Below the pieces are notes generated by a model. That model had not been told where the DNA came from. It made no database searches and saw nothing but the letters and a program-made list of their open reading frames with translations. A program made the translations under genes and the position numbers. A stretch of DNA of 64,000 bases from CAVSSX01 sp963730735 (GTDB lineage: Bacteria > Actinomycetota > Acidimicrobiia > Acidimicrobiales > RAAP-2). Of this stretch, positions 36,080 through 44,952 are shown one piece after another; position 1 is the stretch's first letter, and the number at the start of each line of letters is the position of its first letter. The stretch lies in assembly GCA_963730735.1 (NCBI GenBank), contig CAVSSX010000007.1, positions 620,001 to 684,000 of the forward strand. Reading direction: 5' to 3'.

Positions 36080-39000
36080 GTGCGGACCCCCCAGGATCTC
36101 CCGGCCAAGCCGCCGCGGGCGCGCAACCGTGCGCGTTGGTGGATCTTGGGCGCGGTGGTCGTCCTCGTCATCCTGCTGGCGTCGCTCAAGTCGCTCGCCA
36201 CCATCTACACCGACAGCCTCTGGTTCTCGTCGGTCCACCTGCACTCGGTGTGGACCACGTTGCTGGCGGTGAAGCTCGGGCTCTTCTTCTCCTTCGGCGC
36301 CGTGTTCTTCGTCGTGCTGTGGGTGAACCTGATCGTCTGTGACCGGCTCGGCGGGAGTGCCGAGTCGTTCGAGCCCGAGGACGAGCTGGTGAAGCGCTAC
36401 CAGCACGCCGTGCGGCCCCACGCCGGGTGGGTGTACGCGGTCATCGCCCTGGTGCTGGCCCTGATCGCCGCCTCGGGGAGCATCGGTGAATGGCAGAACT
36501 GGATCCTGTTCACCCACGGGAAGTCCTTCGGGGTGGTCGACCCCCAGTTCCACTGGGACGTCGGGTTCTTCGTCTTCAAGCTGCCGTTCTTGAACTTCGT
36601 CGTGAACTGGGCGCTCGTGTCGTTGGTCGTCATCCTGGTGGTGACCACGATCTTCCACTACCTGAACGGCGGCATCCGGGCCCAGCGGGTGGCGCCCCGG
36701 GTGCGGCCGGCCGTGAAGGCCCACATCTCGGTCCTCCTGGCGCTGATCGCCCTGGTCAAGGCGGCCGGCTACGTGCTGGCCCGATTCCAGCTCGACACCT
36801 CGACGAACGGCTACACCGAGGGAGCGGGCTACACCGACGTCCACGCCCGGCTGCCCGCCCTGTCCCTGCTGGTCCTGATCTCCCTGGCCGCCGCCGTCGT
36901 CCTCTTGTGGAACATCCGGCGACAGGGCTGGACGCTGCCGGTGCTGGCCGTCGGCGTCTGGGCCTTCGTGGCGCTGGTGGTCGGGGTCATCTACCCGGCG
37001 GTCCTCCAGGCCCTCAAGGTCAACCCGGCCCAGAGCACCCTCGAGAAGCCCTACATCCAGCGCAACATCACCGCCACCCGCGCCGCCTACGGCATCAACG
37101 GCGTCAAGCAGAAGGACTTCCAGGGCAGCACCAGCATCTCGAGCGCCCAGGTGGCCGACAACACCGGGACCCTGGACAACATCCGGCTGTGGGACCCCGA
37201 TCCCCAGATCGCCCTGCAGACCTTCCAGAAGCTCCAGGGCGTCCGGTCCTACTACCAATTCCAGAGCCTGAGCGTCGACCGCTACAACATCGGAGGACAG
37301 ACCACGCCGGTGCTGGTCGGGGTGCGGCAGATCAACTCGAGCAACCTGCCCTCGTCGTCGTGGGTGAACACCCACCTGCAGTACACGCACGGCATCGGCC
37401 TGGCCCTGGCCGAAGCCAACCAGACGACCAGCAGCGGGAACCCGGTCTTCGGGATCGGCAACGTCCCGCCGACCTCGAGCAACGGGCTGCCCCGCATCAC
37501 CCAGCCCGACGTCTACTTCGGCGAGAACGACCCGGGCTACGTGGTGGCCAACACCAACCAGGAGGAGCTCAACTACCAGCTGGCCAACGGCACCAACGAC
37601 GAGACCCACTACACCGGCACCGGTGGGGTGCAGATGAGCTCGTTCTTGACCAAGGCGGCCTTCGCCATCCGGCTGGGCGACTTCAACCTCCTCATCTCGA
37701 ACCTGGTCACCCCGCAGTCGAGGATCATGTTCGTCCGGGACATCCAGACGATGGCCAAGAAGGCGGCCCCGTTCCTCAACTTCGACGCCGACCCCTACGC
37801 CGTGGTCGTCGACGGCCACATCGACTGGGTCCAGGACGCCTACACGACGTCGAGTCAGTACCCGTACTCCCAGAACATCAGCTCGATCCAGACACCGGAC
37901 GGCAGCGGGCTGCCCGGGAGCTACAACTACGTGCGCAACTCGGTGAAGGTGGTCATCGACGCCTACTCGGGTCAGATCTCGTACTACGACATGACCACCA
38001 AGTCGACTCCCGACCCGATGCTCGAGGCCTACGAGTCGGCCTTCCCCGGGATGTTCAAGGCGGCGTCGACGATGCCCACCACCTTGAAAGCCCACCTGCG
38101 GTACCCCGAGGACATCTTCTCGGCCCAGGCCGCCGTCTACGGCCGCTACCACCTGACCAACCCGACCGCCTTCTACAACGCCGCCGACGCCTGGAACCTG
38201 TCGCCGACCGCGGGGGCCGGGTCGCCCACCAACTCGTTGGCGGTGACGCTCACCACCAACGCCCAGGGGGAGATCGTGTCGGGGACGCTCCAACGCATGG
38301 CGCCGCTGCTCCAGGTGCTCCAGGAGCCGGGCCAGTCCCAGACGTCGTTCAACATCTCCGACGCCTACGTGCCGGCGTCGACCGGCCAGGGAGGGAACCA
38401 GAGCCTGACGGCATTCATGATGGCGGGCCCACCGACACCGGGACACCCAGGTCAACTCACGGCCTACGTCACGCCGAGCGGCAAGAGCGTCATCGGGCCG
38501 GTGCAGGCCGACTCGGAGATCCAGGCCAACGCGGCGGTGTCCCAACAGATCACCTACTTGGACCAACACGGCTCCCAGGTGCTGCTGGGCAACACCCTCA
38601 TGATCCCGCTCAGCCAGTCGATGCTCTACGTGCGACCCCTCTACGTGACGTCGGCCACGAACTCGTTGCCCCAGCTCAAGTACGTCATCGCCGTGTTCGG
38701 CTCGAGGGTCGAGCTCGAGACCTCGCTCGACGTGGCGCTGTCCAAGGCCCTCGGGACCTCGGTGGCCGGGGTGTCGAGCAACAGCACGGCACCGAGCACG
38801 GGGGGGTCGGGCAACCTGAGCCCGACCATCGCCTCGCAGATCCAGTCGGACCTGAAGGCGGCGGCGAACGACTACGCCGCGGCCGAGTCGGCCCTCAAGG
38901 CCGGTGACCTCGGCTCCTACCAGAACGCGGTCAACGCCATGAACCAGGACCTCCAGGCGGCGCAGCAACTGATCAACAGCAGTGCGGGGACGGCGCCCAC

Positions 39001-39139
39001 CACCACGACCACGACGGCGCCGAGCTCGACCACGACGACCAAACCCAAGACATCGGCCCCGACCAAGAAGGTGTCGACCACCACGAACGGCAGTGAGGCG
39101 TCGGCGTCCGAGCCGCCCCGGTCACCACCCACCGGCTGA
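36080..39139 (+). CDS. UPF0182 family integral membrane protein
   Basis: A 1019-residue member of UPF0182, large membrane proteins of unknown function found across actinobacteria. About seven N-terminal membrane helices (residues 20-310; for example WWILGAVVVLVILLASLKSL and LFFSFGAVFFVVLWVNLIV) are followed by a long extracellular region. Family hallmarks are YTDSLWFSSV, KPYIQRNITATRAAYGI, RLWDPDPQIALQTFQ and MFKAASTMPTTLKAHLRYPE. The C-terminus is a Thr-rich tail. Extracellular lattice or transport roles have been guessed for relatives but nothing is shown. Confidence 0.92.
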   Translation: MRTPQDLPAKPPRARNRARWWILGAVVVLVILLASLKSLATIYTDSLWFSSVHLHSVWTTLLAVKLGLFFSFGAVFFVVLWVNLIVCDRLGGSAESFEPEDELVKRYQHAVRPHAGWVYAVIALVLALIAASGSIGEWQNWILFTHGKSFGVVDPQFHWDVGFFVFKLPFLNFVVNWALVSLVVILVVTTIFHYLNGGIRAQRVAPRVRPAVKAHISVLLALIALVKAAGYVLARFQLDTSTNGYTEGAGYTDVHARLPALSLLVLISLAAAVVLLWNIRRQGWTLPVLAVGVWAFVALVVGVIYPAVLQALKVNPAQSTLEKPYIQRNITATRAAYGINGVKQKDFQGSTSISSAQVADNTGTLDNIRLWDPDPQIALQTFQKLQGVRSYYQFQSLSVDRYNIGGQTTPVLVGVRQINSSNLPSSSWVNTHLQYTHGIGLALAEANQTTSSGNPVFGIGNVPPTSSNGLPRITQPDVYFGENDPGYVVANTNQEELNYQLANGTNDETHYTGTGGVQMSSFLTKAAFAIRLGDFNLLISNLVTPQSRIMFVRDIQTMAKKAAPFLNFDADPYAVVVDGHIDWVQDAYTTSSQYPYSQNISSIQTPDGSGLPGSYNYVRNSVKVVIDAYSGQISYYDMTTKSTPDPMLEAYESAFPGMFKAASTMPTTLKAHLRYPEDIFSAQAAVYGRYHLTNPTAFYNAADAWNLSPTAGAGSPTNSLAVTLTTNAQGEIVSGTLQRMAPLLQVLQEPGQSQTSFNISDAYVPASTGQGGNQSLTAFMMAGPPTPGHPGQLTAYVTPSGKSVIGPVQADSEIQANAAVSQQITYLDQHGSQVLLGNTLMIPLSQSMLYVRPLYVTSATNSLPQLKYVIAVFGSRVELETSLDVALSKALGTSVAGVSSNSTAPSTGGSGNLSPTIASQIQSDLKAAANDYAAAESALKAGDLGSYQNAVNAMNQDLQAAQQLINSSAGTAPTTTTTTAPSSTTTTKPKTSAPTKKVSTTTNGSEASASEPPRSPPTG

Positions 39140-39235
39140 TCGGATTGGCGCTGCGGTCGTCCGGCGACCGGGACCGTGGGAAACTGGGGAGGCGCCGGCA
39201 ACGAGGCGCCTCCCGACGCAGAGAGGTGGGGCAAC

Positions 39236-39523
39236 ATGGGGTTTCTCGACAAGGTGAAGGAGCAGGCATCGGTCGCCAGCGCCGCCGCCAAGGAGGTCGC
39301 CCAGAAGGGCCAGGCCAAGGTCGACAGCATCCAGGCCAAGCGGGCGGCCGACGCCCTGTTGCGGGACCTCGGCCTGGCGGCCTACCTGGAGCAGGAGGGC
39401 CGGGGGACGGCCACCACGCCGTCGGACATTGAACGGCTGGTCGCCGCCCTCAAGGCCCACGAGACGTTGAACGGCCAGGTGCCGGCGGTCTACGAGTCGC
39501 CGGTCGGGCTCGGCACCGCCTGA
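39236..39523 (+). CDS. Small helical protein of unknown function
   Basis: A 95-residue frame starting MGFLDKVKEQASVASAAAKE, with GAGAGGTGGGG just upstream of the ATG at 39236. The first 45 residues form an amphipathic Lys/Ala helix (KGQAKVDSIQAKRAADALLR), followed by LGLAAYLEQEGRGTATTPSD. Similar short proteins of no known function occur in actinobacteria. It may be the second gene of the UPF0182 transcript. Confidence 0.65.
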   Translation: MGFLDKVKEQASVASAAAKEVAQKGQAKVDSIQAKRAADALLRDLGLAAYLEQEGRGTATTPSDIERLVAALKAHETLNGQVPAVYESPVGLGTA

Positions 39524-39553
39524 GCCGCCCTGGCCCGGTGCACGCCGGACCGG

Positions 39554-39559
39554 TATGAT
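39554..39559 (+). promoter_or_regulatory. -10 element TATGAT for the tRNA gene
   Basis: TATGAT lies 11 bases before the mature 5' end of the tRNA. No clear -35 hexamer is present. Confidence 0.4.
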
Positions 39560-39570
39560 GGCCATTCCGC

Positions 39571-39644
<74 letters not shown>

Positions 39645-39664
39645 CTAAAGAAGTCGCAGGTCAG

Positions 39665-39692
39665 GGCCGGTTCTTCGGGGCCGGCCTTTCTG
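39665..39692 (+). terminator. tRNA terminator hairpin with T-run
   Basis: GGCCGG at 39665-39670 pairs with CCGGCC at 39681-39686, followed by TTTCT, 20 bases after the tRNA. Confidence 0.6.
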
Positions 39693-39705
39693 CTACCCGC
39701 GGGGA

Positions 39706-39877
39706 TTACAGCGGATTACCAGCGCGATCGAACTGGACCTTTTCTAACAGCGCCTCGACATGCTTCGCCTCGACCTGATCGACGAGGGCCGCTTCCTCGG
39801 CTGTGAGGGGTTGTGGCCCTCAGCCCAGTGCCGATAATCGCCACCCTCCTGGTTGCCTCGGTGGGCGTGACCCCCAT
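39706..39877 (-). pseudogene. Small broken ORF downstream of the sortase
   Basis: Two overlapping frames read like one small protein. An ATG at 39877 gives MGVTPTEATRRVAIIGTGLR. After a shift near 39818 the next frame continues PQPLTAEEAALVDQVEAK, then HVEALLEKVQFDRAGNPL and a stop at 39706. Joined, it is a protein of about 57 residues, mostly helical. It is either a gene relic at the edge of the accessory block or an intact small gene carrying one of the indels seen elsewhere. No family recognised; a recombinase remnant beside the tRNA is possible but not supported. Confidence 0.35.
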
Positions 39878-39889
39878 CACGTCGGTCTG

Positions 39890-40561
39890 TTAGGCGGTGG
39901 ACGAGACGAACGAGGTGTACACGACGATGTTGGACAGGTAGTGGCCGGTGCTGCTGTCGAACGCCCCGCCGCACGTGACGAGCTGCAAGGCTGTCCCACC
40001 GTCCGGGCCGTAGACCTGCCGGTCGGGGAACTGGCTTTTCGAATACATCGCTACGGATGTGACGGCGAAGGTGACACTGACGCCGTCCGCCAGGGTGACG
40101 GTCACCTGGTCGCCGGTTTGCAGGGTCCGTAGCCCGAAGAACACGGCCGGGCCCTGCGTGTTGTCCACGTGGCCGAGGATCACTGCCGAACCCGCCTGCC
40201 CGGGCGAAGGACCCGGCTGGAACCACCCAGGTTCCTGAAAGTTCGTCGGCACCTGGACGGTCCCGTCGACATTGAGACCGAGCGCCGACACTGGCACCGC
40301 CATCCCAAGGGCCGGGATTCGGAGCTCGACGGGAGCCGAGCGAGCGACGATTGGCAGTGTCGACGTGGTACTCGAGGAGACGGCCGCCGACCTGGCCGGA
40401 ACGCCTGTCGGACTCGCGGTGGGACCGGCGAGGCCTTCCTCGTGCCCATGGACCCCCATGAGGAGGCTGAGAATTCCACAGATGATCAAGAAGCCACCAA
40501 TGGCTGTGAGCCACAACCTCCGGTTACGTAAGTGAAGAGATCCCCGTTGCTCGGAGGTCAT
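39890..40561 (-). CDS. Class F sortase
   Basis: A 223-residue membrane-anchored transpeptidase. One N-terminal helix (residues 16-36, LWLTAIGGFLIICGILSLLMG) is followed by a Thr/Ser linker. The sortase barrel contains PVELRIPALGMAVPVSALGL, the catalytic His in VILGHVDNTQG and the catalytic Cys in LQLVTCGGAFD. Class F sortases attach surface proteins in actinobacteria. Its ATG overlaps the stop of the upstream ice-binding protein gene (ATGA), so enzyme and probable substrate are translationally coupled. Confidence 0.9.
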   Translation of the reverse strand: MTSEQRGSLHLRNRRLWLTAIGGFLIICGILSLLMGVHGHEEGLAGPTASPTGVPARSAAVSSSTTSTLPIVARSAPVELRIPALGMAVPVSALGLNVDGTVQVPTNFQEPGWFQPGPSPGQAGSAVILGHVDNTQGPAVFFGLRTLQTGDQVTVTLADGVSVTFAVTSVAMYSKSQFPDRQVYGPDGGTALQLVTCGGAFDSSTGHYLSNIVVYTSFVSSTA

Positions 40562-41661
40562 TTGCCATCTTGGTTAGATCGCCGAGCCGCCTGGCTCACG
40601 CTGCGGCGGCGCAACGCCACGATCGAGGCCAGGCCGGCACCGATGAGAACGAGTCCACCCACGATGAGAACATCGTTGTCGTGTGGCTGCGTTGCGCCTC
40701 CGGCCCCGGTGGCTGGGGCACCAACGGGGATGACGGACGCCCCGAGCCTCGCAGCGCCGGTGCCTGTTCCACCCCCGGCTCCGCTCCCCGTCCCGGTGCC
40801 TGTGGCTCCCGTGGACGAACTCCCGCTCGTGGTTGTCGGCACCGTGGTGGCCGTCGAAGTCGGTGCTGTGGTCGCTGTGGTCGTCGGCGTGGCCGTTGCC
40901 GACGACGTCGGTGTCACCACCGCACATCCAGGGTTCGTAATCGTGTTGGTGTCGAGCGTCACGGCGCCATTACGTGCGAGCACCTGTCCCATCACGGTCG
41001 CTCCAGTGACCAACGAAATCGACGTCAGTGCGAGGATGCTGCCCACGAACGTGGTGCTGGCTCCCAACGTGGCCGAACTGCCGACCTGCCAGAAGACGTT
41101 GCAGGCATTTGCACCGTTAATCAGCAGCACGGTGCTGCTCGATGCCGTGATGAGGGTCGATCCCGCCTGAAAGATGAAGACGGCATTCGGATTGCCCTGG
41201 GCATCAAGGGTGACGGTTCCGGTCAGACTCATGGCCGAGGCGGCCTGGTACACGCCGGCGTCCAGAGTTTGGCCACCGAGATCGGCCGACTCTACGGTGA
41301 CCGGCGTCCGTCCGGCGGCGTCGTTGTACGCCGTGGTGAGGTCAGTCTGGGCTTGCAAGGCTTGGGCATCAGCGGCGTACTGGGTTCCGTTGATCACCGT
41401 GCCGGGGGGAAAGCCCGTTGTCGCCGTGCCCGGATCGACGCCCACGTTCCCCGAGATGACCGACGGACCGGTGTTGGTAACTGTCGAGCCAGCGAGCACG
41501 GCGTACGGCGTGGCGGTCCCGAGCCCGACTGTCGGCTGAGCTGCCGAGGCCACCGGGACCCAGATCATGGTGCCCAGGACGGCGAGCGAACCGGCGAGTC
41601 CGACGCCAACGGCCCTCGTCCTCAGGCTGTGGCTCTGCCGAACAATCTCTGGTGACGACAT
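40558..41661 (-). CDS. Ice-binding family (DUF3494) surface protein with sorting-like C-terminus
   Basis: A 367-residue exported protein. The signal peptide (residues 1-42) ends MIWVPVASAAQPTV. The DUF3494 beta-solenoid domain (residues 45-255) begins GLGTATPYAVLAGSTVTNTG and includes ADLGGQTLDAGVYQAASA and FIFQAGSTLITASSSTVLL. DUF3494 proteins bind ice, and some act as adhesins. A Thr-rich stalk follows, then APATGAGGATQP, a hydrophobic helix (VLIVGGLVLIGAGLASIVAL) and RRR, the layout of a sortase substrate. The ATG at 41661 is preceded by AGAGGA. Strongly suggested substrate of the coupled sortase; ice binding itself is inferred from the family. Confidence 0.88.
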   Translation of the reverse strand: MSSPEIVRQSHSLRTRAVGVGLAGSLAVLGTMIWVPVASAAQPTVGLGTATPYAVLAGSTVTNTGPSVISGNVGVDPGTATTGFPPGTVINGTQYAADAQALQAQTDLTTAYNDAAGRTPVTVESADLGGQTLDAGVYQAASAMSLTGTVTLDAQGNPNAVFIFQAGSTLITASSSTVLLINGANACNVFWQVGSSATLGASTTFVGSILALTSISLVTGATVMGQVLARNGAVTLDTNTITNPGCAVVTPTSSATATPTTTATTAPTSTATTVPTTTSGSSSTGATGTGTGSGAGGGTGTGAARLGASVIPVGAPATGAGGATQPHDNDVLIVGGLVLIGAGLASIVALRRRSVSQAARRSNQDGK

Positions 41662-41986
41662 CTGGCGTGTTCCTCTCTGTGGACGCACCGAGTGCGTCTA
41701 CGAGGAACATTTCGCTCTCATCCGAAGATGTGGAGCGAAAGCCTCCGGCGACGATGGCCGGGCACTTCGTCCGGCCGACCCGTTCGATTACCTCGGGAGT
41801 TGTCCCCGAGGCTGCAATTGGGATTGTACACTGGAATTCAGATACTTACAATCGTTTGCATGAATAGCGGCAGGCGCCATTTGGACCTGAGCTACGGCGA
41901 GAATCGTGCAACATGAAGGAACACCGGGAGGGGCTAATCGGCCAAGACGGCCGGTGACCCCTGCAGAAGAGGGACCTTCCGACCAC
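41662..41986. other. Intergenic region, AT-rich, probable regulatory zone
   Basis: About 325 bases between the ice-binding protein gene and the CDF gene. It is the most AT-rich stretch in the area, carries no convincing gene, and holds an inverted repeat at 41822-41853. It probably contains the promoter for the ice-binding protein/sortase pair. Confidence 0.5.
41822..41853. promoter_or_regulatory. Inverted repeat GATTGTA-N18-TACAATC
   Basis: A perfect 7-bp dyad (41822-41828 and 41847-41853) separated by 18 bases lies in the AT-rich spacer about 160 bases upstream of the ice-binding protein start. It could be an operator; no regulator gene is adjacent. Confidence 0.35.
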
Positions 41987-42577
41987 CTAAGGGGATCTGC
42001 GGCGGAGAACCGTGATGGCTTCTCGTAACCCGTAGACCAGGATCACGTACCCGGCGAGTGGATCAGCCCACCACCAGCCGAGAGCGGCGCTGAGGACGAG
42101 GCCGACCAGCACGGCGGTGGCCAGCACGGCGTCGACCAGCGTGATCCGCCCCTCGGTGCGGAGCACGGGGTTTTCGAGCTGTCTTCCGGTGCGGGCCTTC
42201 CCCGCCGCCAGGGTGAACATCACCGCCGCCGTTGCCGCAGTCCACCAGATCCCAAGGGGGCTGTGATCGGCGTGGTGTCCGGAAACCAGGACCACGGTGC
42301 TCTGCACCGCCAAATAGATGGCGAGGACCACGAAGGCCCATCCGATAGCTCGAAGTGCGATCTCCTGCCTATCTCCTTGCGCTCCTGACAGCTCCCAGAT
42401 CACTAGGACACTGGCGCCGATCTCGATCAGCGAGTCCAGGCCGAACCCTCCGAGAGCGACTGAACGAGCGGACAGGGCAGCCATGGCCAAGACCGCCACA
42501 CCCACTACGTTCCAGCCGAGGGTTATCCCTTCAAGGATGAAACCCCGCCGCAGTAGCCGGTGGCGAGTGGGCAGCAT
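41987..42577 (-). CDS. Cation diffusion facilitator-type membrane protein (short)
   Basis: A 196-residue transporter-like protein with about five or six membrane helices. ALGGFGLDSLIEIGASVLVI with its conserved Asp is the CDF helix-2 signature, and TEGRITLVDAVLATAVLVGL with WWADPLAGYVI match helices 5-6. The usual cytoplasmic C-terminal domain is absent, as in the short actinobacterial cation-transporter group. The ATG at 42577 starts MLPTRHRLLRRGFILEGI. It is 22 bases downstream of the BASS transporter and probably in its operon. Substrate (Zn, Co or another metal) unknown. Confidence 0.8.
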   Translation of the reverse strand: MLPTRHRLLRRGFILEGITLGWNVVGVAVLAMAALSARSVALGGFGLDSLIEIGASVLVIWELSGAQGDRQEIALRAIGWAFVVLAIYLAVQSTVVLVSGHHADHSPLGIWWTAATAAVMFTLAAGKARTGRQLENPVLRTEGRITLVDAVLATAVLVGLVLSAALGWWWADPLAGYVILVYGLREAITVLRRRSP

Positions 42578-42599
42578 GTGGCCAGTCTCGCCTGCGAGT

Positions 42600-43514
42600 T
42601 CAAGCCCGATCGCTCTGCTTCCGCACCAGCCCGGCAACGGCGGTGCCCCAAACGAGCACGAGGATGCCGTACAGCCCGAGGGGTGCAGCGGCAGCCGGGC
42701 CGAAGGCCGTGGTTGCCAGGCCCGCTGCGATGGCGAAATCACGCATGGACATTGTGAGCAGCACAGCGACAGCTGTGGGCGGCCCTGCACCGATCCCGAG
42801 CAGACGGCCGACGATGGCCGAACCGACCAAGAACAGCACCAGGGCGGCAACGACGGCGAAGTAGCGGCCCGAGAGATGGACCTCGGCGGCGATGAGGGCA
42901 ACCAGGGCAGCGACCGAGACCGTGGCAGTCGTGGTGGCGACTCGGTCGAACCGGGTGCCGATCGGGGTGAACGTCCGCAGCAAGATGCCCACGGCCAGCG
43001 GAAGCGCCACGACCAGCACCAGATTCACGATGATGCCGCCGGTATGAACGTGGGCGTGGCCTACCTCAATCGACAGAAGGGGACCGGCTACGGCGACGGC
43101 TGCAACGGTCGAGCCGATAAGCACCCCAGCGGAAAGCGCAGCCTCTCCACCGGCCATCCCAGTCGTGGCCACCGAGGCGATCTCGCATGGGGCCACCCCG
43201 ACCGCCAGGACGCCGTCTCGCAAAGATCCCGCAGCCACCAGACGAGACGCCGCCCAGGCCAGAGCTGGCAGGACGGTGATCCCGGCGACCAAGACGGCAA
43301 GCAGCCGCCGCCAGCTTTGCGTCATGCGCCGGAGGGCGGCCGGTTCGATAGTGAGCGCCGTGGCGAAGACCAGGATCGCCAAGAGGACGTTGATCCCCTG
43401 GTGCGAGGCGAGCCACGCCAGGGGCCTCTGTACGCCCAGGCCGATGATCGCTGCGACCACCACCAGGAGTAGTTCGGGGTAAGCCGAGTAGAAGCGTCGC
43501 AAGGCGGCACGCAT
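42600..43514 (-). CDS. Bile acid:sodium symporter (BASS/SBF) family transporter
   Basis: A 304-residue protein with about nine membrane helices, beginning MRAALRRFYSAYPELLLVVV. Family features are LAILVFATALTIEPAALRRM, VAVGVAPCEIASVATTGMAGG (resembling the crossover region of BASS transporters) and the C-terminal SMRDFAIAAGLATTAFGP. Members move organic anions or sulfonates with sodium; the related arsenite permeases are another possibility. It lies between the small CCPFF protein and the CDF gene, all in one direction with short spacers. Confidence 0.8.
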   Translation of the reverse strand: MRAALRRFYSAYPELLLVVVAAIIGLGVQRPLAWLASHQGINVLLAILVFATALTIEPAALRRMTQSWRRLLAVLVAGITVLPALAWAASRLVAAGSLRDGVLAVGVAPCEIASVATTGMAGGEAALSAGVLIGSTVAAVAVAGPLLSIEVGHAHVHTGGIIVNLVLVVALPLAVGILLRTFTPIGTRFDRVATTTATVSVAALVALIAAEVHLSGRYFAVVAALVLFLVGSAIVGRLLGIGAGPPTAVAVLLTMSMRDFAIAAGLATTAFGPAAAAPLGLYGILVLVWGTAVAGLVRKQSDRA

Positions 43515-43555
43515 GGGCACCAGTCTTCGTTGGCGGCTGTGTCGGGACGGAGGAG

Positions 43556-43864
43556 TCAAACCCGCCGGAGGTCGATCAGGTGGTCGAGGATCGAGATCGC
43601 CTCACCGGGAACCTCGATCACCAGCCAAACGGCGGCGGGTAGCAGCGCCAGGTGGAACTCGAAGAACGGGCAGCACGCCTTTTCTCGACGAGCAAGGTCC
43701 GCGGCGTCTACAAGGGCGTCATCCCCTCCCGTCAATCGCAGACGAGCTTCCCTCGAGGTGCGGGTGACCTCGACAACTTGGTTGTTCAGGAAGGTGCGCC
43801 ACTCCTCGATCCGGGTGTCGAAGTCATCGACAACAAGCGAGCAAGCAATGGGCACACGGGCCAT
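43556..43864 (-). CDS. Small protein with CCPFF motif
   Basis: A 102-residue protein starting MARVPIACSLVVDDFDTRIE. The core LARREKACCPFFEFHLALL carries a vicinal Cys pair followed by an aromatic patch, a motif seen in many small bacterial proteins near metal-resistance or MerR genes. The CC pair is a plausible thiol or metal site. It is first in a probable three-gene unit with the BASS and CDF transporters, 41 bases before the BASS start. Function not known. Confidence 0.7.
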   Translation of the reverse strand: MARVPIACSLVVDDFDTRIEEWRTFLNNQVVEVTRTSREARLRLTGGDDALVDAADLARREKACCPFFEFHLALLPAAVWLVIEVPGEAISILDHLIDLRRV

Positions 43865-43870
43865 GCCAAC

Positions 43871-43876
43871 AGCGTA
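43871..43876 (-). promoter_or_regulatory. -10 element TACGCT, leaderless start at 43864
   Basis: On the minus strand TACGCT lies 6 bases before the ATG at 43864 with no Shine-Dalgarno sequence. It probably drives the CCPFF-BASS-CDF unit. Confidence 0.45.
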
Positions 43877-44198
43877 GGTTCGCTGACTAGCTGCGCCGGA
43901 TGGACGGTCCGACATCCTGGGTCGGCGCCGGGGCCTGCGCTTGTGGAGAGATGGGCCGGCCGACGAAGGCCCCAGCGATCTTTGCCGGCCGGAAGCTGCT
44001 CCCGGCGGTCAGTCGACCCCCGGTTCATGGAGAAGTCAACGTGGCTGCAACCGGCCGGCGGACAGCGGGCCAGGTTGGCCATGGTCGGCGTGGATCTCAG
44101 CGACGTTCGCCCGGTACAGAGGTAGTTGGACGTCATCGGCTGACCGCTGGCCCATCGTCTCCCCACCGGTCATCGTCGGGCCGGATAATGGGTGGTCC

Positions 44199-44204
44199 TA
44201 CACT
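44199..44204 (+). promoter_or_regulatory. -10 element TACACT, leaderless start at 44212
   Basis: TACACT ends 7 bases before the GTG at 44212. A second box GATAAT at 44184-44189 is an alternative. Confidence 0.45.
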
Positions 44205-44211
44205 CGGGAGA

Positions 44212-44952
44212 GTGGCTGACGTCGTGGTCGAAGAGATCGGCCCGGCTGATGGACCACTGGTGGTCCTAGTGCATGGCTCGCCGGACCGGCGTGGTGCCTT
44301 CCGTCGGATCATTCGGCACCTCCCTGATCTCCGCATCGTCACCTATGACCGCCGAGGGTACGGAGAGTCGGCGGACCTGGCTCCGGCCCGGTCGCTGGAC
44401 GACCACGCCCATGACCTCCTCGACGTGCTGAATGGCCGCTCCGCGACCGTCGTCGGCCACAGCTTCGGGGCCAATGTGACGATGCTGGCGTCGACGATTG
44501 CGCCGGATCGGTTCGCCTCGATCGGCGTCTACGAGCCCTCCATGTGCTGGCTCCCTGGGTGGGACCCGGATCACATCGACCAGGTTCGGGCCATGGCATG
44601 CACCGACGACCACGAGGCGTTGGGCGAGCAGATGGGGCGCCTCTTCCTCGACTCTCGTTGGGACGAGCTGGGTCCGAAGGAGCAGAGAATCTGGCGCCGG
44701 GAGGGCCTAGCGCTATCGCTCGATATGAGCTTCATTCTTCATGAGCCCTACGACGTGTCCAAGGTCTCCTCGCCAGCCATCGCAGGCATAGGGGAGCTGA
44801 CGACCGGCCCTCATTTCTCGGGCGGGTACATGCTCGCCGACGCTCTCGGTGTGGAGGCCACACTTGTGCCGGAAGCGTCGCACCTCGCTCACCTTCAGGC
44901 ACCCGCAGCCTGGGCAGGGTTCGTGCGTGAGGCAGTGGCAAAGGCGCACTAG
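44212..44952 (+). CDS. Alpha/beta-fold hydrolase
   Basis: A 246-residue alpha/beta hydrolase. The oxyanion region is VVLVHGSPDRRGAFR, the nucleophile elbow VVGHSFGANVTML, and the late His lies in VPEASHLAHLQAP. No signal peptide, so cytoplasmic. The frame is open from 43900, but the GTG at 44212 gives the natural N-terminus VADVVVEEIGPADGPLVVL and follows a -10 box. The substrate cannot be inferred from sequence or neighbours. Confidence 0.85.
   Translation: MADVVVEEIGPADGPLVVLVHGSPDRRGAFRRIIRHLPDLRIVTYDRRGYGESADLAPARSLDDHAHDLLDVLNGRSATVVGHSFGANVTMLASTIAPDRFASIGVYEPSMCWLPGWDPDHIDQVRAMACTDDHEALGEQMGRLFLDSRWDELGPKEQRIWRREGLALSLDMSFILHEPYDVSKVSSPAIAGIGELTTGPHFSGGYMLADALGVEATLVPEASHLAHLQAPAAWAGFVREAVAKAH

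Larger units (their letters stand above)
43865..44211. other. Intergenic region between divergent genes, no gene seen
   Basis: About 347 bases holding the two outward promoters. Open frames exist on both strands, but their translations are compositionally random. I see no repeat or RNA. Confidence 0.5.

Noticed and set aside
33632..38968. A 1778-codon open frame on the minus strand
   Set aside because: It is the antisense shadow of the DivIVA and UPF0182 genes in GC-rich sequence; the translation is Val/Gly/Arg/His-biased and matches no family.
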